DNA of 14,837 bases from a bacterium. GTDB lineage: Bacteria > Zixibacteria > MSB-5A5 > GN15 > FEB-12. Below the pieces are notes generated by a model, which ran no database searches, was not told the DNA's origin, and saw only the letters and a program-made list of their open reading frames with translations. Where the stretch lies: positions 1 to 14,837 of the forward strand of contig DAOVOW010000009.1 of assembly GCA_030629485.1 (NCBI GenBank), given 5' to 3'. A program made the translations under genes and the position numbers. Positions 1 to 7,634 of the stretch are shown here, piece after piece. How positions within the stretch are numbered: position 1 is the first letter of the stretch; each line of letters starts with the position of its first letter.

Positions 1-1734
1 ATGGTTCTTCTCGATCATTTTGACGGCATCATCAATCACCGTAAGCGTGCGCAGACCAAGGAAGTCCATCTTCAAGAGACCGATTTCCTCGACCATCTTC
101 ATGTCGAACTGAGTAGTAATCTCGTCCTTGCTACCCTTGAACAGCGGCACATAATCAGTCAGCGCCGATGGCGCGATAACCACTCCGGCAGCGTGAGTCG
201 AACAGTGTCGGGCCAGTCCCTCAAGAGTGCGGGAGTAATTGATGAGCTTCTTGACCCTCTGGTCGGTCTCGACCAGTTTGGCCAACTCGGGCGTTTGGGC
301 CAACGCTTTCTCCAGCGTCATATCAACCGTCGGCGGAATCATCTTGGCGATCTTGTCCACCTCGCCGTACGGTATGGCGAGCACGCGACCGACATCGCGC
401 ACCACCGCTCGCGCCGCCATAGTGCCAAAGGTGATTATCTGACAGACGTTTTTCTCGCCGTATTTTTCAATCACGTACTTTATGATCTCGTCGCGGCCCC
501 GGTCGGCGAAATCGATATCGATATCCGGCATCGATATTCGTTCCGGATTCAGGAACCGTTCGAACAGCAGCTCGAACCGGATGGGGTCGATATTGGTGAT
601 CTTGAGAGCATAGGATACTAACGATCCGGCCGCCGAACCACGACCCGGCCCCACCGGGATCTGCCGGCTCCGGGCGTAGTCGCAGAAATCCTTCACGATC
701 ATGAAATATCCGGCGTAATCCATCTTCTTGATAACGCCCAACTCGTACTTGAGACGCGTCTCGATTTCGTCGGTGTGCTCGTCGTAGCGCTCTTTGAGGC
801 CCTCGCGACAGAGATGTTCCAGGTAGACGTTCGAATCTACAAACTGTTTTGGTATAGGATAGACGGGCAACTTGAGTTTCCCCAGTTCCAATTCCAGATT
901 ACAGGCCTCCGCCACCTTGATGGTGTTTTCCAGGGCGGGTTTGAAATCGCCCAGAGCCTGCTCCATCTCCTCAGCCGTTTTGAAATAGATCTGGTCGGTG
1001 TTGTAACGCATCCGATCCTGATCCTCGACTAACTTGCCGGTTTGGATACACAAGAGCGCATCGTGCGCCTCATAGTCCTGCTGCCTCAGATAGTGGCAGT
1101 CGTTGGTGGCCAGCATCGGGATACCTGTCTCGCGCGAGATCGCCTCAATCTTTGGTAGTAGTTGTAGCTCCGGTTCAAGATCGTGATTCTGAATCTCGAG
1201 GTAGAAATTGTCCTCGCCGAAGATGTCCTGATACTCTCTGGCCGTGGCCACCGCTGCTTCGGTGTTGCCGCGAAGCAGGTGCCAGTTCACCTCCCCCTTT
1301 AGACAGGCGGAACTGGCCAGCAGCCCCTCGGCATGTTCGCGCAAGAGTTTCTTGTCGATGCGGGGACGATGATAGAACCCTTCCAGAAAACCGGCCGTCG
1401 ACAACTTGATGAGGTTCTTGTAACCGGTCAGATTGCGGGCCAGAAGAACGAGGTGATACCCGCCGTCGGGATACTTGTTCGAGGGTTGCTTGTCGAAGCG
1501 GCTGCCCCCGGCCACGTATGCTTCGATGCCTATGATCGGTTTTATCCCCGCGCGGTTAGCTTTAATGTAGAACTCGATCGCGCCGAACATATTGCCGTGA
1601 TCGGTTACGGCCAAAGCCGGCATGCGGTATTCGCGGGCCAGAGCGATCAATTGATCAAGGCGACAGGCGCCGTCCAGCAGCGAGTACTGGCTGTGCGTGT
1701 GCAGATGAACGAAATTCGAGTGCTTTACGGCCAT
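1..1734 (-). CDS. dnaE: DNA polymerase III subunit alpha, N-terminal half (partial)
   Basis: Catalytic subunit of the replicative DNA polymerase. The frame is open from an ATG at 1734 to the left window edge, giving 578 codons of a protein that is usually about 1,150 residues. The N-terminus carries the PHP domain signature (HLHTHSQYSLLDG, about residues 10-22). The polymerase palm shows GPGRGSAAGSLV, the PDIDIDF motif with catalytic Asp404 and Asp406, and the third catalytic Asp557 in KMDFLGLRTLT. All three catalytic aspartates are therefore present and the gene looks intact as far as it goes. The finger, tau-binding and OB-fold regions lie beyond the window. The start is supported by a GGAG at 1744-1747, about 9 nt upstream. 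It is read away from the PEP-CTERM gene's terminator, so it probably has its own promoter. DnaE1 type rather than PolC, because no exonuclease insertion is seen in the PHP region. Confidence 0.97.
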   Translation of the reverse strand, partial: MAVKHSNFVHLHTHSQYSLLDGACRLDQLIALAREYRMPALAVTDHGNMFGAIEFYIKANRAGIKPIIGIEAYVAGGSRFDKQPSNKYPDGGYHLVLLARNLTGYKNLIKLSTAGFLEGFYHRPRIDKKLLREHAEGLLASSACLKGEVNWHLLRGNTEAAVATAREYQDIFGEDNFYLEIQNHDLEPELQLLPKIEAISRETGIPMLATNDCHYLRQQDYEAHDALLCIQTGKLVEDQDRMRYNTDQIYFKTAEEMEQALGDFKPALENTIKVAEACNLELELGKLKLPVYPIPKQFVDSNVYLEHLCREGLKERYDEHTDEIETRLKYELGVIKKMDYAGYFMIVKDFCDYARSRQIPVGPGRGSAAGSLVSYALKITNIDPIRFELLFERFLNPERISMPDIDIDFADRGRDEIIKYVIEKYGEKNVCQIITFGTMAARAVVRDVGRVLAIPYGEVDKIAKMIPPTVDMTLEKALAQTPELAKLVETDQRVKKLINYSRTLEGLARHCSTHAAGVVIAPSALTDYVPLFKGSKDEITTQFDMKMVEEIGLLKMDFLGLRTLTVIDDAVKMIEKNH

Positions 1735-1867
1735 AATGTTCTGCTCCGACAGGTATGTGTTCCTCAGATGATACGCGACCTCAGCAACTTCGTATGGCTG
1801 TTTTCAGGACGCGCTCCAGGTTGGAACCAATCTGAAACTCAACCGGCATCGTTTACTATCCCCTTAC

Positions 1868-1896
1868 ATAATCATCCAAAATCGATGGCGGGTCAA
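1868..1896 (-). promoter_or_regulatory. Candidate sigma-70 promoter for dnaE
   Basis: On the minus strand TTGACC (1896-1891) is followed after 17 bp by GATTAT (1873-1868). The match is 5/6 to the -35 consensus and 4/6 to the -10 consensus. It would start transcription near 1861 and leave a leader of about 125 nt. Only short ORFs of about 20 codons lie in that leader. Apart from this and the palindrome at 2012-2046, nothing recognisable is seen between dnaE and the terminator at 2070. Confidence 0.3.
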
Positions 1897-2011
1897 ACAC
1901 TTTTTGCACGGTCAAGCCGCCCATGAATGGGTCCCTTGCGCTGCGCGCGCCCAGTTTAGTATGGAACCGGGCACTCCACCTAAAACAAATCGATAGACGG
2001 GATCAGATTCT

Positions 2012-2046
2012 GGTAACCCCACCGACGTCGCTCATGGTGGGGTACC
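2012..2046. repeat. Imperfect palindrome in dnaE upstream spacer
   Basis: GGTAACCCCACC (2012-2023) pairs with GGTGGGGTACC (2036-2046) over 11 bp with one bulged A and a 12-nt loop. There is no T-run on either side, so it is not a standard intrinsic terminator. It lies just beyond the PEP-CTERM gene's terminator. A REP-like repeat or protein-binding site are both possible. Confidence 0.45.
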
Positions 2047-2069
2047 GGCGTCGGCCGTCACTGCGCCAA

Positions 2070-2095
2070 CAAAAAAGCGGCTCCGAAGAGCCGCT
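2070..2095 (-). terminator. Rho-independent terminator of the PEP-CTERM gene
   Basis: Read on the minus strand, AGCGGCTC, loop TTCG, GAGCCGCT form a perfect 8-bp stem with a UUCG tetraloop, followed directly by TTTTTTG. It begins about 25 nt after the stop codon of the PEP-CTERM gene. This is a textbook intrinsic terminator and also insulates dnaE from that transcript. Confidence 0.92.
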
Positions 2096-2119
2096 GTTAT
2101 CGTCATAAATCCAGAAGGG

Positions 2120-2776
2120 TCACTTTTTCCTACGCCGTCGCACCAAACCGGCTGCCGCCAAACCCAATCCCAGAAGCAGCACAGTAGCCGGTTCCGGTAT
2201 GACTGTCTGGGCGTCGTGCGAGAACGGAGCAAAAATCCGTCGGCCATCCGGGTCATCGTAGAACCCATAAGCATCGAAATGGACACCGCCGCTATAGGTC
2301 GTGCTGATGTCAAACTTGAATATCTGACCGTAGAGGTTCGTGCCGCCATCACCGCCAGGCACATAGTCCTGAACGTCTACAAAGGGCCCGGACGTAGTCT
2401 GGCTGGCCACTAACATCTCGACATAGTCCGCTGGAAACACTCCGTGCCCCGGCATCGGGTCAGATTCCGGCGGGGTCCCGTATGAGTAATCAGCCGCGTT
2501 ATAGGTCGTGCCGACACCCCCCTCGGGCGTAATAGTCAAGGCGCCATCGGTCGGCGTTTGATCTATGAGCGACGCGACCAAATGGATGTCGTAGATCGTC
2601 CCGTGGTTCAAGCCGGCAGCGACCACCCACAACTCGAAATCTTGTGCTGTAGTATACCAGGTCTCGCTGGCAGCGTCGTATTCCCCACCCGGGATATACA
2701 GTTGCAGCGATGGAACCGCAAAGGCAGAGGTGGCTGCGACTATCGAAGCGATAAATATCAGAACAAGTGTTTTCAT
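2120..2776 (-). CDS. PEP-CTERM sorting domain protein, exported
   Basis: Predicted secreted protein of 218 residues. The N-terminus MKTLVLIFIASIVAATSAFA is a signal peptide. The C-terminus has the full tripartite PEP-CTERM signal: the VIPEP motif (residues 192-196), a hydrophobic helix (TVLLLGLGLAAAGLV) and a basic tail RRRRKK. By family knowledge such proteins are recognised by an exosortase (EpsH/XrtA type) and are linked to exopolysaccharide or biofilm surfaces. The body (LQLYIPGGEYDAASETW near the mature N-terminus and FAPFSHDA before the sorting signal) resembles the choice-of-anchor N type of PEP-CTERM protein, but I recognise this from memory only. The ATG at 2776 is preferred over an in-frame ATG 90 nt upstream because it starts the signal peptide and has GGAGA 8 nt ahead. 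No exosortase gene lies in this window. Confidence 0.88.
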   Translation of the reverse strand: MKTLVLIFIASIVAATSAFAVPSLQLYIPGGEYDAASETWYTTAQDFELWVVAAGLNHGTIYDIHLVASLIDQTPTDGALTITPEGGVGTTYNAADYSYGTPPESDPMPGHGVFPADYVEMLVASQTTSGPFVDVQDYVPGGDGGTNLYGQIFKFDISTTYSGGVHFDAYGFYDDPDGRRIFAPFSHDAQTVIPEPATVLLLGLGLAAAGLVRRRRKK

Positions 2777-2789
2777 CAACAATCTCCAA

Positions 2790-2801
2790 TTGTTATAACA
2801 A
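2790..2801. promoter_or_regulatory. Perfect palindrome in the PEP-CTERM gene leader
   Basis: TTGTTATAACAA is a perfect 12-bp palindrome. It sits between the predicted sigma-54 transcription start (about 2806) and the ribosome binding site. Its left half TTGTTAT recurs at 2873-2879 within AACATATTGTT upstream of the promoter. It could be an operator or, less likely, a weak RNA hairpin. Confidence 0.35.
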
Positions 2802-2815
2802 GCCACTTCTATGGG

Positions 2816-2833
2816 AAGCAATGTACGTGCCAA
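2816..2833 (-). promoter_or_regulatory. Sigma-54 (RpoN) promoter of the PEP-CTERM gene
   Basis: On the minus strand TTGGCACGTACATTGCTT matches the sigma-54 consensus TGGCAC-N5-TTGCW at every conserved base. GG at 2831/2830 is the -24 element and GC at 2819/2818 the -12 element. Transcription would begin near 2806, about 30 nt before the ATG at 2776, which leaves room for the ribosome binding site. Known biology: PEP-CTERM/exosortase systems are often associated with the PrsK/PrsR two-component pair, whose regulator PrsR acts with sigma-54. The upstream spacer (2850-3080) would be the place for enhancer sites. Confidence 0.85.
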
Positions 2834-3085
2834 CTGAGCTTTTTGGGCTAGGCAAAACGACACCACAACATATTGTTATTCAGGCGGTTACAATGAACCT
2901 CCAGGTCTTCACGGCCGCTGGAGCGGCCACTTCCTCTGAATATGCAGAACTCTTCACATTCACTGCAATTGCGATCCGAGAAGCTGCCCCATGCTGTCCT
3001 GGCTGTTGCGGCTGGGATTCGCGATTGACTTCCGTTGATTCTGTCGATAGCATAGCGATAGTTTTTCTGCGCCCGGCGCGCATTT

Positions 3086-3108
3086 CCACTGACGGCACTT
3101 GTCAGTGG
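3086..3108. repeat. Perfect 8-bp inverted repeat upstream of recA
   Basis: CCACTGAC (3086-3093), 7-nt loop, GTCAGTGG (3101-3108). On the plus strand it is followed by TATCTTTTACTTT, so it could act as a weak terminator for any plus-strand read-through. It could equally be a binding site in the divergent spacer. No gene reads into it from the left on the plus strand. Confidence 0.45.
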
Positions 3109-3143
3109 TATCTTTTACTTTAATCTCACGCGAAATGTGATAT

Positions 3144-3161
3144 ATTTGGGTTTTACCAAAT
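3144..3161. promoter_or_regulatory. Palindromic operator candidate upstream of recA
   Basis: ATTTGG-N6-CCAAAT is a perfect 6+6 inverted repeat about 60 bp before the recA start. A -10-like TATATT (3141-3146) overlaps its left arm and a second, TAAGAT, lies at 3172-3177. Neither has a convincing -35. The placement is where a LexA-type repressor would act on recA, but the sequence does not match the LexA boxes I know (CTGT-N8-ACAG, GAAC-N4-GTTC), so this is inference only. Confidence 0.3.
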
Positions 3162-3217
3162 GGTTTTTTGCTAAGATGACAAATAGGAAGATCATGATAA
3201 AGAAAGGACGCGGACAA

Positions 3218-4267
3218 ATGGCTGCAATCAGCACTGTTGGCGACCGCAAGAAAGCGCTTGAGGCGGCCTTGAGCCAGATCGAGCGGTCGTTCGGTAAAGG
3301 CTCGATTATGCGATTGGGGGACAACACCGTCCTTGAGGTGGAGGTGATCCCGACCGGCTCGTTGGGGCTGGATCACGCCCTGGGTGTCTGTGGGATTCCG
3401 CGCGGGCGGGTCACTGAGATTTACGGTCCCGAATCATCGGGCAAGACCACCCTGGCGCTGCATATTATCGCCGAGGCGCAAAAATGCGGTGGGGAGGCGG
3501 CGGTTATAGACGCCGAGCACGCCCTGGACGCCACCTACGCCCGGGCGTTGGGGGTCAACATCGATAACCTGTTGGTCTCACAACCTGACACCGGCGAGCA
3601 GGCCCTGGACATCACCGAGACGTTGGTGCGCTCCAGCGCCGTGGATATCATCGTCATCGACTCGGTGGCGGCGTTGACGCCGCGTGCCGAGATCGAGGGC
3701 GAAATGGGCGACGCCCACATGGGTCTTCAGGCGCGACTGATGTCGCAGGCGCTGCGCAAACTGACCGCGATTATCTCCAAGAGCAAGACAGCGGTCGTGT
3801 TTATCAACCAGATTCGGATGAAGATCGGGGTGATGTTCGGCAATCCTGAGACCACCACCGGCGGCAACGCGCTGAAGTTCTACTCCACCGTGCGGCTGGA
3901 CATTCGCAGAATCGCCACTATCAAAGACGGTCAGGAAGTGATCGGTTCACGCACTCGGGTGCGAGTGGTGAAGAACAAAGTAGCTCCGCCGTTTCGTGAT
4001 GCGGAGTTCGATATCATCTACGGCAAGGGTATCTCGCGGGCGGGGGAACTGTTGGACTTTGCCGTCAACAACGGCATCATCGACAAGTCCGGCTCATGGT
4101 TCAGCTATGGCTCCGAGCGTTTGGGACAGGGTCGCGAGAACGCCAAACAGTTCATCGGTGAGCACGACGACATCGGTGCTGAAATCCTGTCGAAGGTCAA
4201 AGAAGCTCTCGGCTGGAAACTGATCGAACCGGAGGCCCCCAGCGCACCGAGCGAGGGGGAGAAGTAG
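3218..4267 (+). CDS. recA: Recombinase RecA
   Basis: ATP-dependent strand-exchange protein of homologous recombination and SOS activation. It is 349 residues, normal for the family. It shows the conserved N-terminal helix ([23 protein letters not shown]), Walker A GPESSGKT (70-77), catalytic Glu99 in VIDAEHALD, Walker B IIVIDS (144-149), and loop L2 with [20 protein letters not shown] (198-216). The C-terminal domain ends in a short Glu/Pro-rich tail. The ATG at 3218 is chosen because homology begins there. An in-frame ATG at 3194 (preceded by AGGAAG) would add eight residues and is possible, while the ATG at 3137 is too far upstream. It is transcribed divergently from the PEP-CTERM gene and is followed by an accessory insert rather than by recX. 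Confidence 0.97.
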   Translation: MAAISTVGDRKKALEAALSQIERSFGKGSIMRLGDNTVLEVEVIPTGSLGLDHALGVCGIPRGRVTEIYGPESSGKTTLALHIIAEAQKCGGEAAVIDAEHALDATYARALGVNIDNLLVSQPDTGEQALDITETLVRSSAVDIIVIDSVAALTPRAEIEGEMGDAHMGLQARLMSQALRKLTAIISKSKTAVVFINQIRMKIGVMFGNPETTTGGNALKFYSTVRLDIRRIATIKDGQEVIGSRTRVRVVKNKVAPPFRDAEFDIIYGKGISRAGELLDFAVNNGIIDKSGSWFSYGSERLGQGRENAKQFIGEHDDIGAEILSKVKEALGWKLIEPEAPSAPSEGEK

Positions 4268-4314
4268 GTTTTGGGTGGCCCGTCATTCATGGTGGGTAAG
4301 GCAGTAGCGTGGTT

Positions 4315-4342
4315 TTGAGACCCGGACGAACGTCCGGGCCAC
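4315..4342 (-). repeat. REP-type palindrome, copy 1 (inverted)
   Basis: Read on the minus strand: GTGG, then the hairpin CCCGGACGTTCGTCCGGG (stem CCCGGAC/GTCCGGG, loop GTTC), then TCTCAA. An additional outer stem AGCGTGG (4306-4312)/CCACGCT (4339-4345) surrounds it. A conserved tetranucleotide next to a hairpin is the architecture of REP sequences mobilised by RAYT transposases. Copy 2 at 5517-5544 is the same 28 nt with one mismatch, in opposite orientation. Confidence 0.85.
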
Positions 4343-4378
4343 GCTGTCGCCGGCACGAGAACGGAGGTTTTGGAGGTT

Positions 4379-4525
4379 ATGGGCAACTTGATAAACGACA
4401 TTTTGAATGCCCCCATCGACTCACCGCTTATCCTGGTGCTGTCAATTGCGTACGCAATTGCCATATCGATTGGTATCTACGATGTCAGGCTCATTCAGGC
4501 GAAGACAAGAGGGTTTTGCCAGTGA
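4379..4525 (+). CDS. Short membrane ORF, probable 5' part of the frameshifted TPR gene
   Basis: A 48-codon frame from an ATG at 4379 with a strong ribosome binding site (GGAGG about 5 nt upstream). It encodes one clear transmembrane helix (SPLILVLSIAYAIAISIGIY, about residues 15-34) followed by DVRLIQAK. It ends at TGA 4523-4525 while the next frame already encodes the following membrane protein. Skipping one base at about 4505 joins ...RLIQAK to QEGFASEVAEE... with no loss. The best reading is that this is the true N-terminus of the 4407-5510 gene and that a one-base insertion, natural or a sequencing error, separates them. Joined, the protein would be about 376 residues. Confidence 0.6.
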   Translation: MGNLINDILNAPIDSPLILVLSIAYAIAISIGIYDVRLIQAKTRGFCQ

Positions 4526-5510
4526 AGTCGCCGAAGAGGCTGGAGGACGCTCCCTGCCGCCTTGGGTTGGGTACGCGCACCCAGTTGGATGGGTACTGAT
4601 CGTCGTAATCCTGATCCTGAACTGGAAGTACGCCATCGCGCTCTGCGCCGCCATGTTTCTCCTAAAGGTCATTCCAGTTCTAGAACGGATTGGTGCGTGG
4701 ATCATGAGTCCTTTTCTGCAAGCTGCAGACACCGGTTCAATATTCGCGGATGACTCGCAAGAGTCGGAGATTGATCAATTAGACGGTGAACTCACTCAAA
4801 TAGAAGACGCCATCTATAGAAAAGAAACTGAGCTAGTGGACAAGAAGATAGAAATCGAAAGGGAGATTCACTCGCTAAAGCCTGGAAGCAAATCTGAAGA
4901 GTTTGTACCCCCATTCCACATATGGTCCCAATATCCAGAAATCCAAGAGTTGGACTTTGAGGACGCGATGGACTACTACATTGAGCGTTTTCAACTGCAG
5001 ATTTCTGAGGAAGATAGAAAACGGTTTGATGGATGTGCTTTTCTTGAGAAAGGGAGGGCTCAGTACGTCGAGAAACGATTCGAGGATGCACTTGCGAACT
5101 TAGACAGAGCAATCGAGTGTGGCATCGGTGACGAAGCATATGCTATGCGTGCCGACTGTCTGCAGGCATTGGATTATCATTTGGAGGCAATAGAGGATTA
5201 CGATCGTGCGATTTTGCAGGAACCAGAAGATTGTAATTTACGCTTCCTGCGTTCATGCTCCAAAAACGCCATTTGTGACGACGAAGGTGCTCTGATCGAT
5301 CTTCAAGAAGCCATTGAGCTTTCAAAGATTGACAACGAACTAAACAGATCCTACGCAGCTGTAGCAAGAGAATCCGGCTACCAAGGACACACTGCCCTGT
5401 ATGAAATGGACCTTATAAAGGCAAAGTCTGATAAGAACATGGACGAGGAACTCAGACAAGAACTCAGGAGACGAAAACTGGCAAGAAACTCAAAGAGGCG
5501 CAAGAAATAG
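4407..5510 (+). CDS. Membrane-anchored coiled-coil TPR protein, 5' end frameshifted
   Basis: Function not recognised. From the frame junction near 4506 it encodes a soluble loop, a hydrophobic segment (VGWVLIVVILILNWKYAIALCAAMFLLKVIPVL) that fits two membrane helices, a charged coiled coil (EIDQLDGELTQIEDAIYRKE onward), three TPR-like helix pairs (for example GRAQYVEKRFEDALANLDRA and EAIEDYDRAILQEPED), and a very basic tail ending NSKRRKK. TPRs mediate protein-protein contacts. The first 33 codons after 4407 lie out of frame with the better start at 4379 and are probably not translated. An internal ATG at 4482 has no ribosome binding site. The 4740-5500 part is clearly A-richer than recA or comM, which with the flanking inverted REP copies suggests acquired DNA. 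Confidence 0.7.
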   Translation: MPPSTHRLSWCCQLRTQLPYRLVSTMSGSFRRRQEGFASEVAEEAGGRSLPPWVGYAHPVGWVLIVVILILNWKYAIALCAAMFLLKVIPVLERIGAWIMSPFLQAADTGSIFADDSQESEIDQLDGELTQIEDAIYRKETELVDKKIEIEREIHSLKPGSKSEEFVPPFHIWSQYPEIQELDFEDAMDYYIERFQLQISEEDRKRFDGCAFLEKGRAQYVEKRFEDALANLDRAIECGIGDEAYAMRADCLQALDYHLEAIEDYDRAILQEPEDCNLRFLRSCSKNAICDDEGALIDLQEAIELSKIDNELNRSYAAVARESGYQGHTALYEMDLIKAKSDKNMDEELRQELRRRKLARNSKRRKK

Positions 5511-5516
5511 CGTCGG

Positions 5517-5544
5517 GTGGCCCGGACGTTCGTCCGGGTTTCAA
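5517..5544 (+). repeat. REP-type palindrome, copy 2
   Basis: GTGG, hairpin CCCGGACGTTCGTCCGGG, then TTTCAA. It matches copy 1 (4315-4342, minus strand) at 27 of 28 positions. It lies 7 nt after the TPR gene's stop and 20 nt before the RAYT start. The hairpin may also serve as a transcription stop for the TPR gene, though only three T residues follow. Confidence 0.85.
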
Positions 5545-5563
5545 GAACAGATAAAGACGCAGA

Positions 5564-5926
5564 ATGAAGCGCACATCTTACAACCTCCCCAATCACGCCC
5601 ACTTCCTAACCTTCTCCTGCTTCCACCGCCAACAACTCCTAACTAGCAATAATTTACGCAGCCAACTCCTCATAGCATGGAACGAGGCGCGTCACACCGG
5701 CAATTTGGCCATCTGGTCGTATGTCATCATGCCCGAACACGTTCATCTGTTGATCTATCCAAAAGACGAACCGTACGAGATGTGCCGTGTCCTTCGTCTA
5801 TTGAAGGAAGGGTTTACGCGCCAAGCTGTCGCGTACTACCGGGAACGGACCCCGCAGATGCTCAACCGGATAAGCGTGCTGCGCGGTCAACGGGTTGTGC
5901 ACAGGTTCTGGCAGGAGGTGGCGTGA
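5564..5926 (+). pseudogene. REP-associated tyrosine transposase (RAYT, Y1/HUH), truncated
   Basis: A 120-residue IS200-like single-strand transposase of the type linked to REP palindromes. It begins NLPNHAHFLTFSCFHRQQLL, has the HUH motif in IMPEHVHLLIYP (His59 and His61), and continues through a conserved block to HRFWQ. In related proteins FWQ is followed by a GGGYDRN-like motif and then a helix containing YI-HxNPV, where the catalytic tyrosine sits. Here the frame stops three residues after FWQ. The expected GGG appears one frame over (GGA GGT GGC at about 5913), and only about 65 bp remain before the comM stop. It therefore lost its catalytic tyrosine through a frameshift and deletion and should be inactive. 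The neighbouring REP copies are its likely former substrates. Confidence 0.85.
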
Positions 5927-5989
5927 TGTCGCCCACAAGAACCGAACCCGATGTTTCTCCTTCCACCGCCGCGCTGGGTGTCCGAGCGG

Positions 5990-7528
5990 CTACAACCACA
6001 ACTTCCTATCCAGACTTCGGTAGTGGATCGCTTCGGCGATGTGTCCCAGTTCAATGCCCTCCGAGCCGGCCAGGTCGGCAATCGTGCGCGCCACTTTGAG
6101 AATTCGATCATAGGCTCGCGCCGATAATCCCTGCTGATTGATCGCCATCGCCAATAACGACTGTGACTTGTCATCAATCTTGCAGTAGGTGCGAGTATCG
6201 CGCGATTCCATGTGAGCGTTGCAGAACATATTTTCCTCATTGCTAAAACGCTTCAACTGGGCCCTCCGTGCGGCGTTGACTCTCTCGCGGATAAACTCCG
6301 ATTTTTCGCCACACATGTCGGATGAAAGCTCCGTGAACTTCACCGAAGGTACCGTGATATGGATATCGATCCGATCCATTAGCGGACCGCTGATGCGCGA
6401 CATGTAACGCTGGATCTCGGTAGTCGAGCAGTTGCACTCATGGGCCGGGTCACCGTAGTAACCGCACGGGCAGGGATTCATAGCGGAGATCAGCATGAAC
6501 CCGGCCGGGTATGTCAGCGTCGTGGCAGCACGAGAGATAGTGACCGCGTTGTCTTCCATCGGCTGCCGAAGCATTTCGAGAATGTCCTTCTTAAACTCCG
6601 GCAGTTCATCGAGAAACAGTACGCCATGGTGGGCCAGAGATACCTCACCCGGTTTGGGAATGGCGCCGCCGCCGATCAGCCCGGCGTACGATATCGAATG
6701 ATGGGGAGAGCGGAACGGCCGCGTGGCCACAAGAGCCGATTCGGCCGGGAGGCGACCGGCCACCGAATGGATCTTGGTCGTTTCAAGGGCTTCCTCCAGC
6801 GACATGTCCGGCAAGACGGTCGGCATGCGTCGCGCCAGCATTGTCTTACCGGAACCGGGTGGGCCTATCATCACGATATTGTGCCCTCCAGCGGCTGCTA
6901 TCTCGAGCGCTCTCTTGGCTGATTCCTGACCCTTGACGTCGGCGAAATCGACGCTGTACTTGTGGGCGGCTTTGAAAACCGTGTCCACATCGACGTGGAA
7001 CTGCCGGATAGATGATTCGTCTTCAAGGAAATGAATCGCTTCTTTCAGCGAGCGTACGGGATAGACCGGCAGGGTGCCGGCGATGGCGGCTTCCTTGGCG
7101 TTCTGATTCGGTACGATGAACCCCTTCAGCCCGTTGGCGTTCTTGAAAAGCATGGCCATCGGCAGCACGCCAGGCACCGGACGCAGGTTACCGTCGAGCG
7201 ACAGTTCGCCCAGGATAATGAATTCATCCGAGCGATCACGCAAGATCTGACCGGTCGCGGCCAGAATGCCGACTGCGATCGGCAAGTCGAAAGCAGCACC
7301 TTCCTTCTTGATATCCGCGGGGGCCAGATTGATGGTCACCCGTTTGGACGGGAAGATAAAATCCGAGTTCTTGATCGCGGCGGTCACCCGTTCCTTGGAT
7401 TCCCGTACCGCTCCCTCCGGCAGCCCGACCGTGACAAAGGCCGGCAACTGTTGCTGAATGTCGGCCTCGACCTCAACGGTGTACGCATCGACCCCCAACG
7501 TGGCGGATGAAATTACCTTGGCTAACAT
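5990..7528 (-). CDS. comM: ComM/YifB family AAA+ Mg-chelatase-like ATPase
   Basis: Hexameric AAA+ helicase that in naturally transformable bacteria promotes branch migration of incoming DNA. It is widespread in non-competent species too. It is 512 residues, full length. Order: Lon/ChlI-like S5 fold domain (about 20-140), Walker A GPPGSGKT (222-229), Walker B VLFLDE (303-308), a four-cysteine zinc-binding insert [17 protein letters not shown] (Cys353, 355, 365, 367), arginine-finger region and the C-terminal Mg-chelatase domain ending LDRKLWL. The start ATG at 7528 has AGGAG about 9 nt upstream. It is convergent with the RAYT remnant. Its pairing with recA nearby is functionally fitting but they are not co-transcribed. 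Confidence 0.95.
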   Translation of the reverse strand: MLAKVISSATLGVDAYTVEVEADIQQQLPAFVTVGLPEGAVRESKERVTAAIKNSDFIFPSKRVTINLAPADIKKEGAAFDLPIAVGILAATGQILRDRSDEFIILGELSLDGNLRPVPGVLPMAMLFKNANGLKGFIVPNQNAKEAAIAGTLPVYPVRSLKEAIHFLEDESSIRQFHVDVDTVFKAAHKYSVDFADVKGQESAKRALEIAAAGGHNIVMIGPPGSGKTMLARRMPTVLPDMSLEEALETTKIHSVAGRLPAESALVATRPFRSPHHSISYAGLIGGGAIPKPGEVSLAHHGVLFLDELPEFKKDILEMLRQPMEDNAVTISRAATTLTYPAGFMLISAMNPCPCGYYGDPAHECNCSTTEIQRYMSRISGPLMDRIDIHITVPSVKFTELSSDMCGEKSEFIRERVNAARRAQLKRFSNEENMFCNAHMESRDTRTYCKIDDKSQSLLAMAINQQGLSARAYDRILKVARTIADLAGSEGIELGHIAEAIHYRSLDRKLWL

Positions 7529-7593
7529 GCTGACATTCTCCTGATCTGTGTCGCCTGACCAATCGTCGCGCGACGTTTCGGTATCAGTTCATT

Positions 7594-7627
7594 CGCAAGG
7601 AGGCCGCCGGAGGGCGACCTCCTTGCG
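7594..7627. repeat. Large hairpin A (10-bp perfect stem)
   Basis: CGCAAGGAGG (7594-7603) and CCTCCTTGCG (7618-7627) are exact complements. The 14-nt loop contains an inner CGCC/GGCG pairing. On the plus strand it is followed by TTTGTTG and on the minus strand by no T-run. Its position 65 bp upstream of the comM start on the minus strand would let it act in the comM leader if that RNA starts farther upstream. Confidence 0.7.
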
Positions 7628-7634
7628 TTTGTTG

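Noticed and set aside
1333..1926. 197-codon plus-strand ORF
   Set aside because: Largely antisense to dnaE, whose minus-strand frame has all family motifs. No recognisable domain in the plus product.
1795..1935. Two short minus-strand ORFs of about 20 codons upstream of dnaE
   Set aside because: One (start near 1840) has a weak AAGGGG ahead, but at this length nothing supports translation. Conservation would be needed.
2767..3123. Plus- and minus-strand ORFs in the divergent spacer (118 and 138 codons)
   Set aside because: They overlap the sigma-54 promoter or the recA start, lack ribosome binding sites and have no recognisable features.
3137..3217. Extended N-terminus of RecA
   Set aside because: The added 27 residues have no RecA homology and cover the promoter region. 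A start at 3218, or possibly 3194, fits the family.
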